From Hymenochaete sp. R1 (Eukaryota > Basidiomycota > Agaricomycetes > Hymenochaetales > Hymenochaetaceae): DNA of 64,000 nucleotides. Location: positions 112,531 through 176,530 of the forward strand of contig JAFREE010000040.1 of the NCBI GenBank assembly GCA_019400425.1. Reading direction: 5' to 3'. Below, one piece after another: positions 34,068 to 45,872 of the stretch (position 1 is the first letter of the stretch; each line of letters opens with the position of its first letter). The translations under genes and the position numbers were made by a program. The notes under the pieces were generated by a model. It had not been told where the DNA came from. It was given only the letters and a program-made list of their open reading frames with translations, and did not search any database.

Positions 34068-36491
34068 TCACTCTTCTCCATTCTCATCATACTCGTACTC
34101 CCCATACTCAGCTCTCCAGGCCCTCTCCTTCACTTTCTCTCGTACCTCGTCCACGCTCCATCCCTTCACCTTTTCTGCGGCCACCCCTTCCTCGATCGCT
34201 TTCTGTGCCACCGCGACGGCCACTTCAAAGTTGACAAATGGCGCGTCGCCGAAATCTGGCAGGAGCGCATCATCTGGATCTTTGAGCGCGGGGGAGAGGG
34301 CAGCGAGACGCTGGGCCCCTGCAATGATCATGTTGTCGGTGAGTGCTGATGCGTGGGAGACGATGGCCCCCAGCCCAAGGCCGGGATAGATCAGAGCATC
34401 TAAGCGATGTCAGACTCTCGGAATGCGCGGTCTAGGCGAATTTACAATAAAAAGCCACATACTATTGCACTCCGCAATTCTAATGGCAAAATTCGGTGGT
34501 CAAGAAAAAGGATCGTTATACGTGTGCTCAATGCTCACATATAGTCTTTCTTTCCATTTGGCATTTTTGCAGGAGGGAACGGACTCCCAGTGGCTATTAA
34601 CGCCTTCCCATTTGTCCACTCATTCGCCTTGTGCGGGTGCTTACCAGCAGTACCAATGAGTACGAACCACAGAATATCAATATCAGAAGACGACGTACCA
34701 CTTCATGCAATCGACTTGGGTTGCTCAATGGAAAGATAATCGGCCTCTCCACACTCTCCGCCATCGCCTTCACGATTTCCTCCGTAAACGCTCCCGCCAC
34801 CGTTGAGGTCCCAATAAGCACAGTCGGCTTCACAGCCTTCACCACCTCCAACAGCCCCACCGACCCAAACTCATTCGTCTTGATGTCTTTCACCGAAACA
34901 CCTTCACTATCTCCCCCATCAACCCAGTCATTATCACCCCTCACAAACGCCTCCGTCCCCTCCCGGATCTTACCCTCTCCAAGACTCCGCTTCACGAGCC
35001 CATACCGATCCACGAGCCAGAACTGCCCGTTGGCTTCTTCTTCCGACACGCCGTCCGTACTGATCATTGCGTCTCGCACCTGGCGCGCGATCCCGAGACC
35101 AGCGGATCCGGCGCCGAAGATGACGATGCGTTGGGCGGAGAGGGTGGATTTTGTGACGCCGATGGCGGACATGAGGGCGGCGAGGGTCACAGCGCCAGTA
35201 CCTTGTCTATGTCTGATAGATTAGGCGTTGAGAGAGGGGGAAGCAAGGGAAGGGAACGCACACGTCGTCATTGAATACAGCATGTTTGTCGCGGTACTTG
35301 GCGAGTAACCTTTGAGCGTTGGTGACGCCAAAGTCTTCGAAGTGTAGTAAGCTATGTGGAAGGTGTCTCCGCACTAATTGGACAAATCTTTACGAATAAT
35401 GCCCTTAGTCGTCTCGTTACGGAATTGGAGGTACGTTCAGGAAGATGAACTCACTTGTCCACAAAGTCATCGTACTCCGGGCCGCGGATCCGTTCGTGTT
35501 GCCACCCCTGAAGAATACCTCAGGACAACTTAGTAGCACGATTGAGATGACATACGACGTAAAGACCATCCTTCAGTAAGTCCGCGTTGTTGGTACCGAC
35601 GTCCAGAGTCACTGGGAGCGTTTTACTAGGATCCACACCGCCCACTAAACTAAAAGACGAAGAAATCCATTCAGTTAGCGGAACAAGATGTTATTTGAGA
35701 GTCATACGTATAGACAACAGCTTTGGCTGTTGATATCTTATAAATAGATTAGCTTTCTAATTTAATCGCTCCTAACCAGCTTTAATGCATACCCCGATAC
35801 CCTTTTATCAACATCAGCCAAATCTCACGGCAAAGGTTCAGATACTCACTCCTACACCCTGATCCCCAATACCCAAGATAGCTTCCGCGTCCGAGCATAC
35901 AATCAGATCAATGTCTCGTCCTTTCACTTGTTCGAGAAAATCCTCTTCCATGGTGTCTCTGTTCGGGAACGTAAGGTAAAGACCCTCACTGCGCCGGAAA
36001 AGATGCGAGTACTGGGCAATGGCTTCTGCCTATATCCATCCGACGATCATCATAGTCATCATCAGGTTGATACCCACAGCACAATAACAATCAGCAGCCG
36101 GGCGGAAAGGAAAAACGGAACGCACCTCTGTCGGCGTGTAGATCACCGGCATAAGCTCCTTCAACCCCTTCGTCAACACCGCATAATAAAGCACCCAGTT
36201 CTGCGCCTTCAAACCCTGCAAAAACGCATTTTTCTGCAAGTCTCCCGAGTCCTCGCCGCTTTTGCCAGCCGTCTCAAGTTGGTCCTTCGCTCTGCTCAGC
36301 TGCTGCTCGAGCGTGTTGACGGTGTAGGGTAGTCGGCCTGTGAGCCCAAAGGCAGCGCGTTCGCGGGCGGTGAAGGCCGTGCCTTTGTTCCAGCGGGCAG
36401 ACTCGAGGAGGGCGGCGCCTCGGAGGCGGAGGCGGTAGGTGCGTTGGAGGGGAGTGTGGTATGTTGGGCCGTCAGGCGGGTTGTCAGTCAT
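34068..36491 (-). CDS. NAD(P)-dependent malic enzyme
   Basis: Multi-exon gene ending DENGEE at 34068; first exon 36126-36491. It carries the malic enzyme N-terminal domain ([20 protein letters not shown], then [18 protein letters not shown]), the substrate-region [18 protein letters not shown], the Rossmann NAD-binding fold ([18 protein letters not shown]), [41 protein letters not shown] and a C-terminal helix. It converts malate to pyruvate and CO2. The NAD or NADP preference is not readable. ATG 36491 gives a protein without a presequence; an in-frame ATG at about 36671 would add an Arg-rich, acid-poor N-terminus (starting MKRVATRSEWQQ) that could target mitochondria. Internal splice sites were only partly worked out. 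Confidence 0.9.
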
Positions 36492-36859
36492 GTTGTGTCG
36501 TTCCGTGTAATGTTGGGCTACGAACAGCTTGAAGCGTTGAGGTGGGAGGAAAGGGATGGAAGAAAGGAGCGCATATAGTCGGTGACGAGGGTTGGGAGCA
36601 AGGCGTTTATGACGTCGATCTGATAAGGATCGGATCTGTTGCCATTCTGAGCGCGTCGCGACGCGTTTCATGCCAAGAATTCGTGATTGGCGATGACTTG
36701 GCGGCATTCAGGAGTATATCAATGCTGAAGTCGACGAACCCACAACAATGGCATGCAAAGTATATAAATCATACAACAGTCTTTTCGACGCGTACATTAT
36801 ATTTTTCGTAGAAGTAAATGGAATTGAACGAAATGAGCAGGCGTCAACCCCAGACAAAT
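36492..36859. other. Spacer between POL12 and malic enzyme
   Basis: Holds the malic enzyme promoter and possibly an upstream coding extension (see that entry). No other gene. Confidence 0.4.
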
Positions 36860-39045
36860 CTAGAGCTTGATGATCTCGCAACCCATGCTTTGTTTCAGCC
36901 CTTCGCGACTTGTGTCTGGTACTGTTATCAAAGCGTACGTTGCCTTCGTCAAGAAGGATGGGTTGATTGCCCATGTATCGTCCACAAGCTACGAATAGAA
37001 AGTCAGATTAAAATTTACCAGAAACTTCTTGACCAAACGCTTCACCTTCGTAAATTGCTTAAACTTGCTCGGAACTACGAGAACGTCTGGGGCAAGTTCC
37101 TCCATTTCACTATGCAGCTTCAAAAATTCGGAATGGGTGACGTCCAGGTTGACGTCTGACGATAGATCAGCAGGAACGGGGAATAGTGGGTAAATACTCC
37201 AGATGATTTCAGCTAATGGATCCAATTTTAGATAAAACGAGATTGCTCACCTTCGCTGTGTCAACAAATGCCTGCACGTATTCGTAAAGAGATCGGTCCC
37301 CGGCGAGGATGAAGTTATAGGGTCGATTTCTGTACCCTTCTGCACGTACTCTTGGTTCCGCAGGTGGAAAAGGACATCGACGGAAGTAGTACAGAACGAA
37401 ACACCATTGATAGAGAACTTGCTTGGATTGGGCAACATTTTGATTCGCTGCGGATTTGATCGTTCCGTCAGTACACAATACATCGGGAAAAAGCAAGACG
37501 CTGACCGGGTCCCGAAAAAATAACTCCAGAGCGGACTGTGGGTACACTGGATGGTCGCTCAAGATGTCACGCACGCTAGGCGAAACGAGAATAAGCGTAT
37601 CAGCCGAAGACTGGCAAAAATCTGCCAGAGGATTCCCAATGCGCCGTTCGAAGATCTTCTTAGGTTCTTCGTCAATATCCCCAGTCTTAATTAGCGGATG
37701 ATTCGCGTCAACGAATGGGCCGAGCTGCCAAGATATTATTCAATGCACTGTAAGGAAACGGACAAGCAGAACGAACTAATAGCAATACGGAAGGTTGCGT
37801 TTGCATAACCTTTTCCATGAGCGTATTGAATTGCCGATAGTCCAGATTTGAATCAGAGGTGTAAGGACCACAAGCAATAGCCATTGTGAAGGCTTTGTGG
37901 TGGCTTTGTTCGGAAGAAGGGGGTAGAGGAGGAAACTGATATAAGATGAGTACGTATCTAGCAATTTCCAAAAGCATGAACTTACACCGAGAATTTCTTC
38001 GACAACGAATGCGTTCCCTCCCCCGTTCCTGCCCTTCAGCGCAACAATGGCCCCGGGAAACAAACCGGTACCACTAATACCCTGCGCCATCCCCCGAAGT
38101 TTGAGTTCGGGACTGAATCGGAGCAAGACGCGCGTCCCTGAACCAAGCATTCGAGACGACTCGAGCATAATTGAACCTTCTGCGAGCTTTGAGGATGATG
38201 CTTCAACGTCGGAACAGATTCGACCAACGACCACTACATCTTCCTATTTTCAATATTCAGTTACATTCTGGTACATTTTAGGAAAATGTGCCTACTTCTG
38301 AAGTCGCTGACGGATCCCCGAGGTCATCAATATTGTAGTATTTACGAATCATCTCGCCGAACTCGTCTATTCGCTCGTCAAGAACTTTGCGGAAGCTAGT
38401 CAGGATGTCGTACCGCTTATACAAGAGACAATGCGTGATACGTACTCTCACTCCTCTCGGTAACTTTCTCATACATGTACCGGACTAGACTGGACTGAGA
38501 AAATTAAAATCATGGTGGGGTTTGGATATACTCACATTTACGTTTTTTTGTATCCTCCATTGGTCTCTTGAACGCTACTCTAGGAGACGGAGCAATAGTT
38601 CCTGAGCTTCCTGCGACCCCTGCCTTAGAAATCTTGGTGGGCGTAGATACTGATGGTCCACTCCTTCTCGTCACTGCCGATAAGAAGTTGGCGCGTTTAG
38701 TGTTGGCGGAAATCTGTTGCTGTTCCCGTGCAGAAGGTAGTTGCTTTTGCCGCAGTTTTACGAGTAGATCATTTCTAATGGCCTTGGCATCCTCCAGAGT
38801 AAACAATCTGACTTGGGAATCCCGAGCAGTCGTGCCAGACGCGAACTTTCTTGCCTCCCAAACAAACCGTAAGTCAGAACCCGATTTGTTGAAGTTCTTG
38901 CAGATGGAGACGCCTGAAGAAACGATTAAATGAAATTCTTCCCGAGTCCATATACGCTCGGCTTACATTCTGAAAGCAAAGACTCTTCATCTTGAAGTTC
39001 TGGCAGGTTTTCCAGGAGTTCTGAGCGTAACAGCAAGTCGGCCAT
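36860..39045 (-). CDS. POL12: DNA polymerase alpha subunit B (primase-polymerase accessory)
   Basis: Multi-exon gene from MADLLLRSELLENL to GCEIIKL. N-terminal domain (FTLEDAKAIRNDLLVKLRQK), a Ser/Pro linker, FGEMIRKYYNIDDLGDPS, an OB-fold region (DVVVVGRICSDVEASSSKL, LESSRMLGSGTRVLLRFSPE, GLFPGAIVALKGRN) and the inactive calcineurin-like phosphoesterase domain (MAIACGPYTSDSNLDYRQF, FVDANHPLIKTGDIDEE, PVYPQSALELFF) define subunit B of the DNA polymerase alpha-primase complex, which starts replication. Start codons of this gene and NIC96 lie only 136 bases apart, so the two genes share a short divergent promoter. Several junctions (for example RYYDILTSFRKVLDERI) were resolved by matching family text, not all exon ends were fixed. 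Confidence 0.9.
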
Positions 39046-39181
39046 GGTGATCGTAAGAACAGAAGAGACGCGTCGCGTTCTTGGAGTCGCGTGTCGGTCA
39101 CGTTTCTCTGTTTGTGACCTCGACGACGACGAGCGAGCTGCTCGACACTCCGCAGCTTCAAGTTTGCTTCCTGACTTCACG

Positions 39182-42100
39182 ATGGCAGACCTCGCGACAC
39201 TGCTTGAATCTTCAAAAGCCCTCGCGGCTCACACGACGAGAAGGGAGCTGCCCTCGGTCAACCTTTCACTTGACCAAATTGAGGCTCAATCCCGCCGGTT
39301 GGTCTCTCGTCAACCAGGAGCATCCGCAGACAATGATAGAGCGTGCGTTACTGAATTTGTTTTCAAAGATTAAGCTCACCAAGGGCCATAGAAACTATAT
39401 TCTTGCTCAAGCACATGTTGATGCTCCAGCGCTTGCAAATTCGATCGCTCACTTGAACACCTCGACCACCTTTTCACCTCTTCAACCGTTACATGATACC
39501 GATGTAGCAGGATATCTTCGCCATGCTCATGAGCAAACCCTTATTTCTACAATCGAAGAGTCTCGTCGCGAAACCCAGGAAGATTTTTATCGTGTGTTAG
39601 AAGACCGAAGCCGAAGGGATTGGGAGGCGCGCAAGAAACGCATATTCGAGGAGCTCGGAGGGAGAGTGAATGGTGGTGCCGAGGGAAGGACAGGGAGCGA
39701 CGTGCGCAGGTCCGTTAGGGCAAGTGCTGCGCTGGGAGTAAGTCGTTCTCGAATTCATATGAACTCAGTAGACTCAGAAAGAAATAGCAATCGACGGCGG
39801 GCCCCATTTCGAACAACTTGCAAATGCAAAGCAAGATGCTGGCTTACGACCAAGCGGTGACCGAACTGAACAAAGCCAGACTGAGGGGGACGTCATTCCC
39901 CATCATCCATGCTTTATTCAAAATCTCGCAAGAAATCTCAACCGATGTCCGTCGTTTATTCCGTTATGTTTCTCTCAAAGCTGACTTCATAGAATACAGC
40001 GCAACTCTCAACTACCACAGCTCTTCCATACGCTCACCAAAATTACTGCTGAACCGCCTGCCCTCCCTCCCTTAGAGCATGCAGGAGCTCACATCCTCAA
40101 TGCCCCACGATTCGAACGGAAATATGCTCGCGTATATCTCAGCGATCCCGAATCACGCGATTCAGCGGCGCTTCGTGTACAGATCACCAGTGGCGCGCGT
40201 TCAGCGCTTGAAGAACAGTACTGGGATGTCTTGGAGAGGACTGTCCAATCAAGACCAGCGGATGCAAGGTTGGGTGGGGACCCCAGTGTTGCAAACCACG
40301 TACGAGCCTTTTTGTTGTTAAGATACTACAGAGGTGGTGAATGGGAAGAGCGCATCGAGGCAAGGCATTTCCTAAAGTGAAGTAAAGTTTTACATTGTTA
40401 AATGTTTTCAAAAATAGCTTGTTGGAGGGCAGCCTTTGTGGGCCAAGCTCTTTTACCTCATTCGGACTGGGCACAACGAAAACGCGTTGAATGAAGCAAT
40501 CCAGCATCAGCGGGCGCTTGATAATAGGGAACCAAGTTTCACAACATATTTCAAGATGTGGATCGACTCATCAAACGGAAAGTAAGCTAATCTGGATTAA
40601 ATTACTCTTTCACTGTCGATTAAGACATCGTGCAGATTACCAAAAACGACACGCGACCATCTTCAGTCGGTCTATAACACTCACATGCTGAACTCCGGCA
40701 CGGCCGATCCTTTCAAGCTCGCTCTCTTCCGTCTCATGGGTAAGCTGGATCCTTCACGCCGAAGTATTCCGCTCGTGACTGCAACGGCGGAGGATTGGCT
40801 TTGGTTCCAGCTCGCAATGGTGGATGAAGAAGAGGCAGGGGGAACAAGAGCTCTGGCGGAGGTGTTAATGAGCTATGGAGAAAGACATTTCGAAGGCGCA
40901 GCAGGACAAAGGCGGCACGGCATGTGGGCGAATGTTTTGTTGATGTGCGGACAGTTTGAAAGGGTCAGTATGCTAACTTACGATAAAATGGTTGCATATT
41001 GAGCTGACACGTGTATTAGGCTGTTGCTGCTCTTGATGAGAACCCGGAGACAAAAGTGGAAGCAATCCACTTGGCAATCGCTCTCGCATACCATGGTCTG
41101 CTTCGGGTGCCACCAAGAAGTGAGGCTACAGATTATGACATCCGTAAGTTCGACGTAGAGTTCATGACTTTTCGAACCTAATGCATCTTCTAAAAGTTTG
41201 GATCTCGCCTGCGGCTCCAGCATCCCTAAATCTTGCAGGCCTCGTCCATAAATATGTACGACCATTCACTAAACACGACTCGCAGCACGCATTGCAATAT
41301 GTTGCATGTATTTGTCTGTCTGCAGATCAGGGTGATGGGGTGGGTAAAGAGCAGACTGAATACGCCTGGTCTGAGGTCCGTAAAATCGTCGTCCTTGCTG
41401 AAGGTGGTGGCTGGGATGACCTTGTTGGGGGCTTACGTCCCGACGGTTCTCGATTTGTGAGTGCATTTGAAATTCGTTTTCGCAAATATACTGATTTAAG
41501 CAACCTAGGCCGGAACAATTGAACAACTTTCCCAGCTCCTTCACCTCAAGGACACTGACGACTACAATGACAAAATCGTTCGCGCTGCTGCATCTATGTG
41601 CGAACGCGAGCGGCGTACGCTTGAAGCAATCAAGCTATACAATATTGCAGGCGCACATGATACCGTCATCGCTTGCCTCGCTCAGGCCCTGGGTGACGTT
41701 GTCGCCCTTCCCGATGGTGGGGGAGGCGATGGTCGGCGTATTGAAACCACTGCTCGCGAGATTTTCTACCACTATTCCCGCCTCAACCGCGCTGCAGGCA
41801 GAGCTCGCGATGCTGTTGGTATCCTCCTCCGCCTGCGTGAAGCGAGCGCTGCGAAGGAAGCAGGAAGGTACGAGGCGGCGCTGGAGGCGATTGAAGCTAC
41901 GGAATTAGTGCCGTTAGAGGGCGACGCAGCGAGGCTGAATCGTCGGGCCGCAGAGTTTGAGGCAAGCTATGATGATTCAGTCAAGAGGAACCTGCCTACA
42001 TATCTACCATTGACGATGGAGGTGCTCGCCGAATTGCATCGGAAGGCGAAAGGTGCAGCGATGACGGAGGCTGCGAGAAAGATGGTTGGTTTTTCTACTT

Positions 42101-42262
42101 ATTCCGCCGTAAAAAGCGTTTGCTGACATGCTTTTCAAGACCATGGATTCGATACGAGTCAAATCACGGGCTCTCGTAATGTTTGCAGGGATGCTCAGAT
42201 TTAGGATGTTGCCCGAGGTTTATTCATACCTGGCCCGTTTGGATGTCGAGATCGCCTTATAA
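39182..42262 (+). CDS. NIC96: Nucleoporin NIC96/NUP93
   Basis: About 850 residues in many exons; first exons 39182-39342 and 39392-39737. N-terminus MADLATLLESSKAL, a coiled coil with LQPLHDTDVAGYLRHAHEQT and ETQEDFYRVLEDRSRRDWE, then NNLQMQSKMLAYDQAVTELN and GTSFPIIHALFKI, followed by a long alpha-solenoid (LWAKLFYLIRTGHNENALNE, MWANVLLMCGQFERAVAALD, HLAIALAYHGLLR, EAIKLYNIAGAHDTVIACLA). It ends EVYSYLARLDVEIAL. This is the Nic96/Nup93 inner-ring scaffold of the nuclear pore. ATG 39182 is the first in frame and fits the family. An internal stretch near 39.74-40.1 kb has several candidate junctions; overall identity is not in doubt. Confidence 0.9.
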
Positions 42263-42420
42263 AGCTCTGCTGTTTACTTCTATTTTTTTAGTGCTTACTG
42301 TACTGCCTGATAACCCTACCCACAAATAAAAGTTGTCCATGAAGTCCATGAAAATACAAAAGGGTTGCCGTCCTAGCGACGAATATATATTACAGAAGTG
42401 ATGGACAAACAAATATTATA

Positions 42421-43459
42421 TCATGACGCTGCTTTCATGGGAGCTTTCCCTTTCCTCACGATTTTGATACCCAATGAGTTCGTAAGACCGACCTTCTGCT
42501 TCTTCGCAACAGAAGCAGCGCTTTTCGATGACAGTAATGACCTTGCGTTGTCTGATAATAGCTTGTGTAGCTCTGGTTCCGTCCCGTCAGCTTTCCGCTT
42601 TACCGTCACGGTAGGTGCAGTAGAAGGCAGAGGTGGCGTCGAGGTCTCCTCATCCTTGTCCGAGAACTCCACAGGTGGTGACCTCGACGGACCAGGCCTC
42701 GAGTCATTCATTCTCGAGAACACCTCTCTCACGAGTTTCTCGTCTTCCTCGTCCTCCATCTTTTTCTTCAAATCCTCCTCCATCACCACCTCCTCCCTCG
42801 CCAACTTGGTCGCCAGATCTGCCCCGCCGGCATTCGCAACCCGTTCATTTCGCGCATTTCTCGATCGAATATCCTGCAATGCATCGAGCACTTCCATTTC
42901 CCGCTTCGAATCCAGCGTTCGGTTTTCGAGTGCTTTCATTGGATTGTTCTCCTCCGCTTCCAATCGGGCGAGTTTGTCTTCCTCTTTTGCAGCTTCCTCG
43001 TCCCGCCATGGCTCAAAATTCCGGGAAGCACCGTGTTCGGCAGCGTAGTCCGTGTTCTTTGGGTCGGTTTTAAACGTGATTTCGGCGGAACAGAGGGTGC
43101 ATTTGATATAAAAGCGGAAGATCTTGATACCATAGTAGTCCTCGCCCTCCACAGTCTCCTTTCGAGCATTGAACTTCTTCCCTTTATAGACGTATTCACC
43201 ACAAGTATTGCAACGCCTACAAGAAGTATTATTCAAAGTCAGTACTTGACTAATCGCGACAAGAGTGAAGGTGAACCGTACATAGAAAAGGGAGCCATGA
43301 GACGGACAACTTGCTGAGAATTCTTAGGTACCTTCCGTCTTGGGATCAACGACGGATCGAAGTCCGGGGGAATGTACTTATTCAAGACTGTCAAATAAAC
43401 GCATTAGAGGGCACACCAAAAATAGTACCGTCAAGCTACTCACCTTTACGTTCGGACAT
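42421..43459 (-). CDS. YJU2: Splicing factor YJU2/CWC16 (CCDC94)
   Basis: Three exons (43444-43459, 43282-43387, 42421-43216) give 305 residues. The start [20 protein letters not shown], the zinc-binding pairs CNTC and CTLC around [11 protein letters not shown] and [18 protein letters not shown], and [20 protein letters not shown] are diagnostic of YJU2, a step I factor recruited to the Prp19-associated spliceosome. The C-terminal half is a charged helix followed by a Ser/Pro and Lys-rich tail ending with [16 protein letters not shown]. The 16-base first exon and ATG 43459 are supported by family text across both junctions. It is convergent with NIC96 and divergent from the next gene (274 bases). 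Confidence 0.93.
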
Positions 43460-43733
43460 ATTGAAAGGACTTTATATGGTGATGGGAGTTGGAGGTTAAG
43501 ACGAAGTCCGGCACTAGCACTCCACCAACACGGCCAGACGCCGATCATTGGATGCGCAATCACGTGCCTTTATGCGTGTTTCCCACACTTTCCACGAATC
43601 CAACTCCGCAGCCTGAGCTCGTTCCTTTCGTCCACTTCATTACTTCAGCGCCATTTCGAGAGAGTTTATAAAGTCGGTAAAGTCTTGCTATATCCCGATA
43701 CATTGGCTGCTTATATCGATGCTATACTTTAGG

Positions 43734-44270
43734 ATGCTCAGCGAGAACGACCCGCACGTTCCCGTCGTTCCGGCTCAGGCCCCGGCTCCAGTCGCAGAAA
43801 GCCCTAGAAATGATGCTTCTGCTACCAGTCTCAACATCGAACATGAACATGATGATCCAGACTTCGAAGAAATAGAAAAGGTTGTCGAAGTGGCGCCGTC
43901 TCTTCTATGGCGAAGGCTTCGAAACTTGGCGCTGGTCTTATTTGTCCTTTGGATTGCTTCCGTAGTGCTGCGGGCGACGAGCAGCAAGCCAAAGAAGGTC
44001 ATTCACGCGCACAGGTATGTTCCTTCGTTTTAACGAACACGTCAATATAAGTTCTCAAAATCATCCAGATACTCTGAGGAATATAAATTCCGCCCTGCTG
44101 CATCTCCAGTAATTACCGAGTCACTCAAAGATGGACGAATGCGTGTTCGCGGTGCTGATCCAACATCTCGTGCGATGCCTCTTGCTCACGAAACATTGGA
44201 CACGCAGAAGACCAAAAACAAGAAGAAAAGGTCGAAGCGTTCGAAATCTGGGAGGAAGGGAAAGGCATGA
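43734..44270 (+). CDS. Small single-helix membrane protein, unknown
   Basis: Two exons (43734-44014, 44069-44270) encode 160 residues. I do not recognise a named family. An acidic, Pro/Ala-rich N-terminal half precedes one hydrophobic segment (LALVLFVLWIASVVL, about residues 66-80), then a basic C-terminus finishing in a Lys/Ser/Arg cluster (KNKKKRSKRSKSGRKGKA). There is no signal peptide, so a signal-anchored type II or tail-type membrane protein is likely. The intron retains frame (R joins YSEEYKFRPA). The promoter is shared with YJU2. It is the last gene of the core before the right FunK1 region. Confidence 0.7.
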
Positions 44271-44871
44271 GTATACAGATTACCTCTCCACGAAATCATT
44301 CCTTTTATCATCCTGATGGTATACTATTCGTGTTGAATTGGACTTGATTTAATTTGGATGCGGTTTGATCATGTATGTACAATCATCGCTGTTCAGTTCT
44401 CGCACACTTTAGCTTTTAAAACCGAGAAAACCAGGTACAAGCCTACGATATGAGCAACAAGATTAGGAGGGCATCCATAGGGGGCGACGAAATCATTTGA
44501 AGGTGCGGTCTTCATAGTATAGTAGGTAATTTTGTTCACTGCTTACGCTTGTGTTGAAGCATGCTCGACCGTGACGACGCTTCGCGATGGATTATTCAAG
44601 AAATCGCATTCTCTTTGCCTGATTCCTTCAAAGAACTTTCGCGTTTAGACAAAGTGGACATTGATCACAAAGTCCTCAACTTCCTAAGCTCCTTTCTGAA
44701 ATAAGTATCGTTAACTGCGTGATTTCGCGAAATAGCTCGCTGGGACCTTCCGCCCCAACCATCATCAGCAGATCTTTATAAGAGATAGTTCATGGGTTTG
44801 CAATAGGGACCTTGCTGCATATGATTAAAGACCATATGTTTTCGACCACGTCTATGCCAAGCATCATCGCG
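44271..44871. other. Spacer, inner border of the right FunK1 region
   Basis: No gene seen; A/T-rich 3' flank of the preceding gene, then unassigned sequence. Confidence 0.4.
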
Positions 44872-45390
44872 TCACTTGGGCATAGTAAGTCTCATAGCTT
44901 TCTGTTTCTGTCCGAGTCTGTCTGACGAATCTTCGATGCAGACCGACGTATTCCAAAAGACGGACTCCATGTCAAGTATGGGAGAATTTGGAAAGCTCAA
45001 CTCATCGGGAACATAATTTACCGTGGAAGTCACCGATCCCCTTACAACACCATTGGATTCATCCATGGAAAAATGAAACGTACGCACTAAGCGACGAGGC
45101 CCGCTCTGCTGCTGCAGACTTCCAACGGTCTCCTTTGACGTACAAGTTGATATCGATCAGAAACCTTCAAACCTTGTTATCGCGTCGCTATCTGTGCCCA
45201 AAACATCGAATATTGGAGCGGCGTTAACATCAACTTTGTTCCAAGAGTTGACCTGGCTACGCTTCTCGGCTAGATGACTGAAGAGCTTTGTTGGTTAAGA
45301 CAAAGATTCTCGGGAGCAAGGTGCTCACCACTACCCAGGGTTAGGCGCGCTGTAGACGACTTCGAATCTTTATTAAGATTGTTCCAAGGT
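44872..45390 (-). pseudogene. FunK1 relic (right inner edge)
   Basis: Three exon-like pieces in kinase order on the minus strand. At about 45329-45385 the frame reads VVYSAPNPG, a TAG stop, and W before a donor GTGAGC, matching VVYIKPDSQW of the kinases. After the acceptor CTCTTCAG, 45277 downwards reads HLAEKRSQVN then KVDVNAAPIFDVLGTDSDA, matching the exon before the metal loop, but it runs into TGA where LIDFSL should be. At about 44940-45000 it reads PNSPILDMESVFWNTSV, the start of the last exon. In-frame stops and lost motifs make it a pseudogene. It is the mirror counterpart of the relic at 16 kb. Confidence 0.7.
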
Positions 45391-45872
45391 GGGTATCATC
45401 CCTGAATTCTTGCCTCAATGTTGGTGTCTCGGTCGTACAATTTCTGGCGACGTCCGAGGATGATGGATTTCGAAGCCTTTAGAAATTGTGCTTACGCATG
45501 ACAACTTAGAAGAGGATTTTTCGTCTCTAATTTCTTTTCAATTCGGGTCAAGTATAACCTTGCAAATAGCTCCGTATCGCTGTGTAATCAGGTATAATAA
45601 GCAGTAAAGGTGTACACAGATAATAACGCAGACGTGGTATGGTATTGTTTTAATCAAAAAAAGAGGAATGAAAAACCGATCTTGATGCCTCCATGACCGA
45701 TATACTAAAGACAAAGATCAAAGATATATATTGATTAGTATGACGATTACAGAAACCTGATCGCTGACATATTGGTCTACTCTAGTCTCTGGGGTGTTCG
45801 ACGCGCTAGATCACACATCAACAGGAATTAATTTCATCCAGCGACATCTATGATGTAGATTTGAAATGCGAT
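45391..45872. other. 3' flank of kinase C', no gene seen
   Basis: No equivalent of the left-arm flank of kinase C is recognisable, consistent with the repeat ending inside the last exon. Confidence 0.4.

Noticed and set aside
42398..43048. 216-codon plus-strand Ser-rich frame
   Set aside because: Antisense of the YJU2 coding sequence, an artefact of Glu/Lys codons read on the other strand.
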